From assembly GCF_017875465.1 (NCBI RefSeq), contig NZ_JAGGMQ010000001.1, positions 3,162,001-3,226,000 of the forward strand: 64,000 bases of DNA, given 5' to 3'. The notes under the pieces were generated by a model. That model was not told where the DNA came from and made no database searches. It saw nothing but the letters and a program-made list of their open reading frames with translations. Below are positions 40,101-45,418 of this stretch, one piece after another. The position numbers and the translations under genes were made by a program. Position 1 is the stretch's first letter. Each line of letters starts with the position of its first letter. The DNA comes from Winslowiella toletana. Its GTDB lineage: Bacteria > Pseudomonadota > Gammaproteobacteria > Enterobacterales > Enterobacteriaceae.

Positions 40101-40746
40101 GGTGGGCAGCGGAGCGGAAGCACTTCAGGAGGTTGCACAGCACTACTATGATGTGGTGCTGACCGACTGTCAGATGCAGGGGATGGATGGTTATACCCTG
40201 ACGCGTCACTTACGTGAATATCAGCAGCGGCATCAGCTGCCGCCGCAGCTGATCGTTGGCTGCACCGCCAATGCGTTTGCCAGCGAACGTGAGCGTTGTC
40301 TGGCGGCGGGGATGGATGATGTGCTGATTAAGCCCCTGACGCAACAGGCGCTGCTTGATGGTATTGCGCAAGCCTGGGAGCAGGTTAATCAGCGGGTCGC
40401 CGCCATTGAAGATGAACCGCTACGGGCGCTGGCGCAGGGCGATGCGCAGCAGGAACGCCAGCTGCTCACGGCGCTGAGGCAAGGGCTGCAACAGGATATG
40501 GCGGCGATCCGCCAGCTGCACGACGGTGGCAATATCGCGCAAATTACCCAGCATGCGCACCGGATGCAGGCGTCATTTGCCCTGCTTGACGACTATCCCG
40601 GGATGCGGGTGTGCTTGCGGATTGAGAAAAGTGGACGGGTTGATCGTCAGACGCTGGATACTTTACTGGAACGGGCGGAAAGAGTGCTGGCTAAGCTGGC
40701 GCAACGGCTGTCGTCACAAAAAAGCCCGCCTGAAGGCGGGCTGTGA
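37153..40746 (+). CDS. EvgS/BvgS-like hybrid sensor kinase
   Basis: The 1197-residue protein has a signal peptide (1-21) and two periplasmic solute-binding (SBP_bac_3) domains (about 60-280 and 298-518). A membrane segment (531-552) is followed by a PAS domain (about 575-685) and HisKA with H717 (MSHEIRTPLH). Next come HATPase (N box NNLLLNAIKFTE, G boxes DSGCGIP and GSGLGLP), a receiver with D1005 (LTDCQMQGMDG) and K1060, and an Hpt-like tail. The Hpt histidine is H1136, but its context HRMQASFALL departs from the usual H-R-x-K-G-A. The double Venus-flytrap layout is that of EvgS/BvgS. Given the neighbouring chitin genes, a sugar or oligosaccharide ligand is plausible but unproven. The last codons form the terminator of the opposite gene. 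Confidence 0.93.
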   Translation: MLRPHWWWLWLIFPPWALALAAEPAAEQVEGRRVEIWSNMTSEAMTPAASHGRVLPHYPVLKVGLFCCSAAPLQTLRWDGKLEGLYPDYLRLLSVVLKRPVEARLYNSWPQAYQALQRGDIQLLAQSDFAVADANNNRTDPILVQPLMLMVRKSNQNTPLAELHIVTAPDINPALLAHLRSRYPQLTVASSQQQGVQAVVSHQADAWLDGQSQIAWYSALRPQSGLVYRRDAQLEELLYGFVGRQGDGVVEAVDAILTGIPHALKNEIYQRWISGLAQGYHSNGPPFSQQEIDWIKQHPVINVAVDIDTPPYSFVNKNDEITGLDIDILQLLAEKSGLNFNFIPASGPPEVEKVLRAEKAQMTPSLMDSQARRGWLTFSDPWGTIEWVMITRNEHSAPFTLQQLNHKRVAIQRGHALLSAMQFYPQMSIVEAATVPEAVDMMLAGAVDATFASLGSANYLQSSRYGNRIIVQTLDNTLQPERFAVLPAYPQLTSILNKGIASLSPNELRALKIHWFSVANLASYNSQLPPWVMLWGVALLVIALSSIFWGSYLARQIGRRKKAEYRLQELLAYWEILFNNVPTPMFVCAADMIVTAANQHFCQATGLRGQEVLGRDLLTLHFLTAADKQEVRGIFLRCLSGDPAHFSDRILHLQGKEREGYLWFEGYHNPAGVMLGVIGGWFDVTERKSLARELLLARDKAELASQEKSAFLARMSHEIRTPLHAIIGILELAVKQRPEQENPLRIAWQAADSLQGIIGDVLDFSKIEAGSIDIRLQPTRLETLLESCAATFRLRAEEKGLALQALLRLPAATAHWLDGARLTQVVNNLLLNAIKFTEKGEIQLRASARYLHNEDRDEVTIEVEDSGCGIPAEMYQAVLQPWVRAESADAVPGSGLGLPISARLINLMGGTLTLGASDSGGVRVNILLSLQRAEPDLLANPALPDSGLRAESESLNILVVDDLPVNLHVLALQFASSGHYVELVGSGAEALQEVAQHYYDVVLTDCQMQGMDGYTLTRHLREYQQRHQLPPQLIVGCTANAFASERERCLAAGMDDVLIKPLTQQALLDGIAQAWEQVNQRVAAIEDEPLRALAQGDAQQERQLLTALRQGLQQDMAAIRQLHDGGNIAQITQHAHRMQASFALLDDYPGMRVCLRIEKSGRVDRQTLDTLLERAERVLAKLAQRLSSQKSPPEGGL
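40718..40741 (-). terminator. terminator of the LPMO gene, embedded in the 3' coding end of the hybrid kinase gene
   Basis: On the minus strand, GCCCGCC-TTCA-GGCGGGC (40741-40724) is followed by TTTTTT (complement of 40718-40723). On the plus strand the same bases encode the final residues of the kinase (KSPPEGGL). Confidence 0.88.
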
Positions 40747-40768
40747 AAGCTAAGTTATTATTATGCGG

Positions 40769-42259
40769 TTACTTAGCGCCTTTACACATCGCGTGCATAC
40801 GGCTGTCGCCGACTTTACGCCACACGCCCCAGTCGCCGTCTGCGCCTGGCTGGTTATCCTGCGTCCACCAGCCGTTCATCCATTCGGCGCCGTTATAAGT
40901 CACTTTATTACATGGCATGGCATAGGTTTTACTCTTATCCCATGAGCCGCCAGGCTGTTCAGTCACCTCTTTCTTCGCGTTCAGCACCAGCGTGGTTTCA
41001 CCGCTGTTATTCTGCGGATCGGTGGCTTTCAGCTGCACAACCACATCGAAATCCTCAGTTGCCGCAGCTTTCAGGCGCACACGGGTAGCGATGCCACGGT
41101 CACTTTCCAGCTCGACCTTGTCGGCGTTACGGCTGACGGACCACTCGAAGTCCAGCTGCTGCACCGGGGTGCCATCCGGGTCCTGTGACTGATCCGCACT
41201 CAGGCTGACCCAGTCATCATGAGTGATAGTGGTAGTGGAAGGGGTGATCACCGCCAGCGGCGGCGTGCCGGTTTCCGGTAATTCAGCCTGTTTAATATCA
41301 ATGGTGTAGTTGTAGTTCTTGCTCTTATCGATCGCATACACATGGTAGTTATTTCTCACCGCAGTGATTTTGACCTGACCGTTTTCCAGCGTATCGCCAA
41401 TTTTCACCGGCATATTTTGCTGGTTAACTTTACGTGCGAGGTCATATAACCAGTTGGCCGCTGAGCCCCATTGATCCTCGGCGATCTCATGGGTGAAGTC
41501 GCCAGCCGAATCGCCATTGCTGAACAGACGGAAGGTGACTTTATCACCCGCTTTCAGATTCTGCTGCGCCTGGACACCGTTGCCAATCACGCTCCAGCCC
41601 TGTTCAGGATTTTCGCTGCCCTGAATATCGACATCACTACAGGAGACAAAGTTTTCACTGGTGCCATGTGAGCGCGCAACCGGCCACATCGAGACAATGG
41701 TGTGCTTGCCGCTGGTTCCCTGCGGTAATTTAACCATTTCACGCCACTGCACGAATTCACCATTACCTGGCTGCGCGACATCAGGGAAGTGGGCAATCTC
41801 GACCAGATCGCTCCATTTAATCGCCTGCATATTATCCGCTTCGTTTTTGGTGATATAGTAACGAATATGGTCGGTACTATGGTGGCGCGTGAAATAGTAA
41901 ATAATCGGGATTTCACCGTTTTCATTTGGCGTTATCGCCTTGCGCGCCCAGTAGTTAGCTGGCAGATCCAGTTTGGTATTCGCGGCATTGGCGCTACAGA
42001 TACGGCCATCTGGTAAAGAGCGGGTATAATCCTGGTAATCGCTGGCATTCACATAGACATTCTGCTGCGGAGTGGTAATGGCACTCTCCTGATTATTCTC
42101 TCTTAGCGCATCACATCCCTGAGAATTATCGGTTTTACACAAAAATCCACGCGCAGGCGGATCCATTAAATAACCATGGGCAGAGGCAATCTGTACATGG
42201 GCGGCACTGCCTGCCAGGGCCATAAGTACAAGTAGTGTCTTTTTCTTAAAAGAACGCAT
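40769..42259 (-). CDS. GbpA-like AA10 lytic polysaccharide monooxygenase, multidomain
   Basis: The 496-residue exported protein has a signal peptide ending QIASA, so the mature chain begins with H28 (HGYLMDPPARG), the copper-binding first half of the histidine brace. The second His is probably H127 (TRHHSTDHIRYYIT). Domains: AA10 (28 to about 208), GbpA domain-2-like (about 210-325, GWSVIGNGV, NLKAGDKVTFRLF), PKD/Ig-like (about 333-430), and C-terminal CBM5/12 chitin-binding domain (about 440-496, NGAEWMNGWWTQ). AA10 enzymes cut crystalline chitin oxidatively. The related Vibrio GbpA leaves the cell by type II secretion. That agrees with the secretion operon at 44103-53235. Divergent from the small His-rich peptide gene. 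Confidence 0.93.
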   Translation of the reverse strand: MRSFKKKTLLVLMALAGSAAHVQIASAHGYLMDPPARGFLCKTDNSQGCDALRENNQESAITTPQQNVYVNASDYQDYTRSLPDGRICSANAANTKLDLPANYWARKAITPNENGEIPIIYYFTRHHSTDHIRYYITKNEADNMQAIKWSDLVEIAHFPDVAQPGNGEFVQWREMVKLPQGTSGKHTIVSMWPVARSHGTSENFVSCSDVDIQGSENPEQGWSVIGNGVQAQQNLKAGDKVTFRLFSNGDSAGDFTHEIAEDQWGSAANWLYDLARKVNQQNMPVKIGDTLENGQVKITAVRNNYHVYAIDKSKNYNYTIDIKQAELPETGTPPLAVITPSTTTITHDDWVSLSADQSQDPDGTPVQQLDFEWSVSRNADKVELESDRGIATRVRLKAAATEDFDVVVQLKATDPQNNSGETTLVLNAKKEVTEQPGGSWDKSKTYAMPCNKVTYNGAEWMNGWWTQDNQPGADGDWGVWRKVGDSRMHAMCKGAK

Positions 42260-42601
42260 AATTTTTCCAGTTACTTTGATATATCATATAAAGTTAAAGT
42301 GTTTATCGGCGCGAGCGGGCGCTGAAATAACAACGCATCTATCGCGAGATCAGTAAAATCCAGCTGCAGGGATTTTGTTTCGCGAAGTGGGGAATATCAT
42401 AATTTCTGTGCAATCTATTAGAATCGGAAAATTCTTGTCACCGCTAAGAGCGCTCTTTTATCGGTTTATTATTGTCGGGTTTTATCTGTCTGGCTAATTA
42501 CTGTTCTTAATCAGCAGCAGAATTGTCCGCTGTTAAATGGCGTTCTGTTATACGATTATTTATCACGTGATGTTTAATCAGTTATTTACAGGAAGCAGAT
42601 A
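42260..42601. promoter_or_regulatory. divergent control region between the LPMO and His-rich peptide genes
   Basis: The 342-base AT-rich gap holds two dyads: AAAATCC (42355-42361) / GGATTTT (42370-42376), and the 10-bp palindrome ATCACGTGAT (42562-42571). A weak promoter candidate for the peptide gene is TTGTCC (42523-42528), a 17-base spacer and TGTTAT (42546-42551). No known regulator site was recognised. Confidence 0.4.
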
Positions 42602-42823
42602 ATGAAGCGTAAATTTATTTTATTATTACTGGTATCAATGGTTTCTTCTGTGTCATTTGCCCATGAAGGGCATGACGATATTGAAACCAGCGAAGTACAT
42701 GAAGCCCATACGACAAACGGAGAGCAGCAGGAAAATAACGCTGATGACTCCGCTCAGCAAGATACGGTGCATAATTGTAGCGGCGACGAGTCTGCTGATG
42801 CGTCGCGGGAGCAGCGTGACTAA
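42602..42823 (+). CDS. small exported His-rich acidic peptide
   Basis: The 73-residue product has a classic signal peptide (MKRKFILLLLVSMVSSVSFA). Predicted cleavage after A20 leaves a 53-residue chain beginning HEGHDD. The mature part has histidines at 21, 24, 33, 36 and 57, many Asp/Glu/Gln/Asn, one Cys (C59) and no hydrophobic core, so it is probably unstructured and metal-binding. ATG 42602 follows ACAGGAAGCAGATA, a good ribosome site. No family was recognised. It is divergent from an LPMO gene whose product also starts with a copper-binding His. A role in copper delivery is a speculation worth testing. Confidence 0.65.
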   Translation: MKRKFILLLLVSMVSSVSFAHEGHDDIETSEVHEAHTTNGEQQENNADDSAQQDTVHNCSGDESADASREQRD

Positions 42824-42846
42824 TTGCCGTTGGGCTGACGGGTTAA

Positions 42847-42879
42847 GATAACCAGCTGACTGTCAATCAGCTGGTTATC
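42847..42879. terminator. bidirectional hairpin between convergent genes
   Basis: A perfect 13-bp stem GATAACCAGCTGA (42847-42859) / TCAGCTGGTTATC (42867-42879) with loop CTGTCAA lies between the peptide gene and the convergent pseudo-receiver regulator. There is no long T run. Confidence 0.65.
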
Positions 42880-42911
42880 GCCGTTTGCGGCATGCTGTGC
42901 ATGGCGGATCA

Positions 42912-43601
42912 TCACAGTTTAATATCAAACAGACCGGAGCGGCTCAGCAGGAAGTAGAGCTGACAGTCACTCTCCACCGCCAGTTTATCCATAGCCCGCA
43001 GTTTGTGGGCGCTAACTGTCTTGATGCTCAGATTCAGGCGGCTGGCGATTTTGGTTAAACTCAATCCCTGGCATAACAGACGCAGTACCTCCGACTCTTT
43101 AGGTGAGATCTCGTTAGTATTATTATTGGCGTTAAGCAGAGTGCGCATTAAGTCATTCTCCACATAAACCTCATTGTTCAGTACGCTGCTCATCACGCGC
43201 TCCAGCGTTTTTTCACAAATATCCATGCTGATATAACCGGAAATGCCGGAACCGAGCATCATACGCACCAGACTGGCATGGCGGTGCGGCGACATCACCA
43301 CAATTTTGATATGCGGGTATTTGTTACGCAACCACTTCACCAGGTTATAACCATCCATCGAAGCCAGCGGGCTGCTTTTACGCTCATCAGTATTGAGCGT
43401 ATATCCCAGTAACAGCAGATCGATATGATTGCTGTTTAAGGTGCTTACCAGCTCGGCTGGAGTGGAAACATCATTAATAATCGAATAGCTGGCATTGTCA
43501 TCACTGACGGAAAGTTTTTTTCCGGTCATATTTTTAATCAACGATTTAATGCCGCAGCGAATCAGTTTGTGTTCATGAGCAATAGCAATATTGATGGTCA
43601 T
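42912..43601 (-). CDS. orphan RcsB-like regulator with degenerate receiver
   Basis: The 229-residue protein ends in an intact LuxR/GerE helix-turn-helix (ISPKESEVLRLLCQGLSLTK, then KTVSAHKLRAMDKLAVESD). Its N-terminal receiver has lost the phosphorylation site: the acidic pair is HE (IAHEHKL), the phosphoacceptor position reads LLLLGYTLN with G66 for Asp, and the switch Lys region reads GYISMDICE. It should therefore act without phosphorylation, perhaps through dimerisation or a ligand. The ATG follows AGGACAG. No kinase gene adjoins it. It is divergent from a LysR-type DNA-binding fragment. Composition is AT-rich compared with the surroundings, suggesting separate acquisition. Confidence 0.85.
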   Translation of the reverse strand: MTINIAIAHEHKLIRCGIKSLIKNMTGKKLSVSDDNASYSIINDVSTPAELVSTLNSNHIDLLLLGYTLNTDERKSSPLASMDGYNLVKWLRNKYPHIKIVVMSPHRHASLVRMMLGSGISGYISMDICEKTLERVMSSVLNNEVYVENDLMRTLLNANNNTNEISPKESEVLRLLCQGLSLTKIASRLNLSIKTVSAHKLRAMDKLAVESDCQLYFLLSRSGLFDIKL

Positions 43602-43833
43602 AGCGTTCTGTCCTGATAAATTTGGATGGCTGGAAAGTGCGAAGATAATAACCAGGGATCTGATACGCCAGCGAGAAGATTCTTGCTGATTAAGAAAAAC
43701 TCATTTTATGAAAAAATTGTTATCGACGGACGGGCGATTTTCTGACTAGTCAGATTTAACTGTGGCGGGTTTTACAGTTAAGATTTATCTCGTGGGTTAA
43801 CGATATTTTACCAAAACTTTTTCGGGGACGAAG

Positions 43834-44091
43834 ATGAGAGCGGGATTTAAAAAAATTAATGCTTTTCTTACCGTTGTCGATACCGGCAGTTTTGAAGAAG
43901 CGGCGCGACAACTTTATATTACACCATCCGCAGTATCATTGCGTCTGAGTTCGCTGGAAGATGAAATGGGCGAAAAACTGGTGGTGCGCCGTCGGCCCTG
44001 TATTCCAACCGCCAAAGGCAAAATATTCTATCAACATGCCCTGGAGCTGCGGAATGTGAAAACGCAGTTAGAGCGCGCGTTTGCCCAATAA
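43834..44091 (+). CDS. LysR-type DNA-binding domain protein (stand-alone or truncated)
   Basis: The 85-residue product corresponds to the N-terminal winged helix-turn-helix and the start of the linker helix of a LysR regulator (INAFLTVVDTGSFEEAARQL, TPSAVSLRLSSLEDEMGEKL). It stops with TAA at 44089-44091, and no effector-binding domain follows in any frame, because the secretion operon begins at once on the other strand. It is either a remnant or a deliberately short regulator. The intact start region (TCGGGGACGAAG-ATG, with GGGGA) supports expression. Possible targets are the divergent pseudo-receiver gene and the secretion genes. Confidence 0.7.
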   Translation: MRAGFKKINAFLTVVDTGSFEEAARQLYITPSAVSLRLSSLEDEMGEKLVVRRRPCIPTAKGKIFYQHALELRNVKTQLERAFAQ

Positions 44092-44102
44092 TTTACCCGC
44101 GA

Positions 44103-44597
44103 TTACCGGGTGCAACGCTCCGGCAACGGCGCGGCTGGATCTTCTTCCACTTTAAACTGCCATTCGGCGTAGCTGGCCGCCTGTTTAAAATGGATATAGG
44201 GTTCACTGAACCCCTGCTGTTTAAGTGGTCTGCCGCTGCCCTGGCTGTAAACGCCGATCCAGCGCTGCTTTTCATCATAGATCATCCCCCATTCACGCTT
44301 TTGGCTAAATGGATCGATATAGATCTGGCGCAGCAGGTGCTGCGCCCGGTTGCCGCGCGTATCGCTGATCAACTGATGGAAAGCGGTCGGATAGCATTTA
44401 TTACCCGCCGGGTTTTCGCGGTACAGACGGATTGCCTGACGAATCTGATCGCCAGCGAACAGCAGCTGCTCTTCGCGATCCTGCCGCCACTGCGTCTGAC
44501 GGTGGTCATAACTACGCAGCAGCAGCAGCGACAGCATGCTAAGCCACGCCAGCAACAGCAGATAGCTGAAGCCCGCCTGGCGATTACCAGTCGGCAT
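44103..44597 (-). CDS. minor pseudopilin-like protein lacking Glu5 (last gene of the secretion operon)
   Basis: The 164-residue protein (from ATG 44597, MPTGNRQAG) has a prepilin-type leader ending in Gly and the hydrophobic helix FSYLLLLAWLSMLSLLLL. Position 5 of the mature chain is Leu instead of the conserved Glu. Absence of Glu5 is characteristic of GspK-type tip pseudopilins. The body (YIDPFSQKREWGMIYDEKQR) resembles the two preceding pseudopilins. An alternative start at 44609 adds four residues. It overlaps the preceding gene by 14 bases. Confidence 0.7.
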   Translation of the reverse strand: MPTGNRQAGFSYLLLLAWLSMLSLLLLRSYDHRQTQWRQDREEQLLFAGDQIRQAIRLYRENPAGNKCYPTAFHQLISDTRGNRAQHLLRQIYIDPFSQKREWGMIYDEKQRWIGVYSQGSGRPLKQQGFSEPYIHFKQAASYAEWQFKVEEDPAAPLPERCTR

Positions 44598-44952
44598 AGG
44601 GCACTCCATCCAGCGATTTCTGCTGCGAGCCACTGAAAATATCAATAATCTGCCCGTGTTCGTCCTGGCGGCTGACCCAGCTATGGTGCTGATCCGTCAG
44701 CGGATCGAGCGGCAGCTGGCGCAGATAGCCTTTTTCCACCAGCTCCTGCAACCGCGTTGGCCCCTGAATATGGTCGTGGCGATAGTGATCGAGCGAAACC
44801 CGTAGCGTATTCAGATTGTGTTTCAGCACCACCTCTTTGGCACGCTCGGTTTGCTGGAAATAGCGCGGCGCCACCAGGGTTACCAGCGTGGCAATAATCG
44901 CCATCACCACCAGCAGTTCAATCAGGGTAAAGCCTTTTTCACCATTGCGCAT
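44584..44952 (-). CDS. GspG-like pseudopilin B
   Basis: The 122-residue protein has the prepilin motif KG|FTLIELLVV with Glu5 intact, a hydrophobic N-terminal helix and a globular part ending LDGVPYADW. It should be cleaved by the peptidase encoded at 53487. The frame is open far upstream, but ATG 44952 gives a normal six-residue leader. It overlaps its neighbours by 14 bases on both sides. The C-terminal motif (IIDIFSGS...LDGVPYADW) is shared with the pseudopilin upstream, so the two arose by duplication. Confidence 0.85.
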   Translation of the reverse strand: MRNGEKGFTLIELLVVMAIIATLVTLVAPRYFQQTERAKEVVLKHNLNTLRVSLDHYRHDHIQGPTRLQELVEKGYLRQLPLDPLTDQHHSWVSRQDEHGQIIDIFSGSQQKSLDGVPYADW

Positions 44953-45418
44953 AAGGCACCCCGTTGAGTCCGCGGGCTTCGCTATATGAAGCGACATCAT
45001 AGATATCTCCCCGGCGGGTAAAATTACCCGGTTCGCTGTTACTGCTGCGCAAGCGCCAGCTCTCATGGTCAGCTTTACCGGCGCAATCACACATCGGATC
45101 GCGCGGAATTCGCCGCAGAAAGTAGATTTTGCGCTGATTAGGCGAGGTTTTATCCACCACCCCTTCGCTAAGCGCCTGTAGCGTTGGCGGATAGCCGGAT
45201 TCATCGCTGCGTTTCTCAATCAGCCCTTGCTGACTGGCGCGATGATAGCTATCCAGCGCCTGGCGGATCTGACGCAGCGCCTGTTGCAGCTGTTCCTCTT
45301 TATGGCGCTGAGCCTGTTTCTCAATTAGCGGCAGCGAGGCTGCCGCCAGTGAAGCCAGCAGACTGAGCGTCACCATCATTTCAACCAGGGTAAAACCCTG
45401 TTGCCGTCGCTGACTCAT
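44939..45418 (-). CDS. GspG-like pseudopilin A
   Basis: The 159-residue protein has the prepilin motif QG|FTLVEMMVT (cleavage after G8, Glu at mature position 5), a membrane helix and a globular domain. The C-terminal stretch is IYDVASYSEARGLNGVPYAQ. Two cysteines (CDC) sit in the loop after RIPRDPM. Its ATG overlaps the secretin stop by 4 bases. It is a fibre subunit candidate, distinct from the canonical GspG encoded first in the operon. Confidence 0.85.
   Translation of the reverse strand: MSQRRQQGFTLVEMMVTLSLLASLAAASLPLIEKQAQRHKEEQLQQALRQIRQALDSYHRASQQGLIEKRSDESGYPPTLQALSEGVVDKTSPNQRKIYFLRRIPRDPMCDCAGKADHESWRLRSSNSEPGNFTRRGDIYDVASYSEARGLNGVPYAQW

Noticed and set aside
42662..42673. HEGH in the small exported peptide as a zincin (HExxH) protease motif
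   Set aside because: The motif is HExH, not HExxH, and the 53-residue chain has no protease fold or third ligand context.
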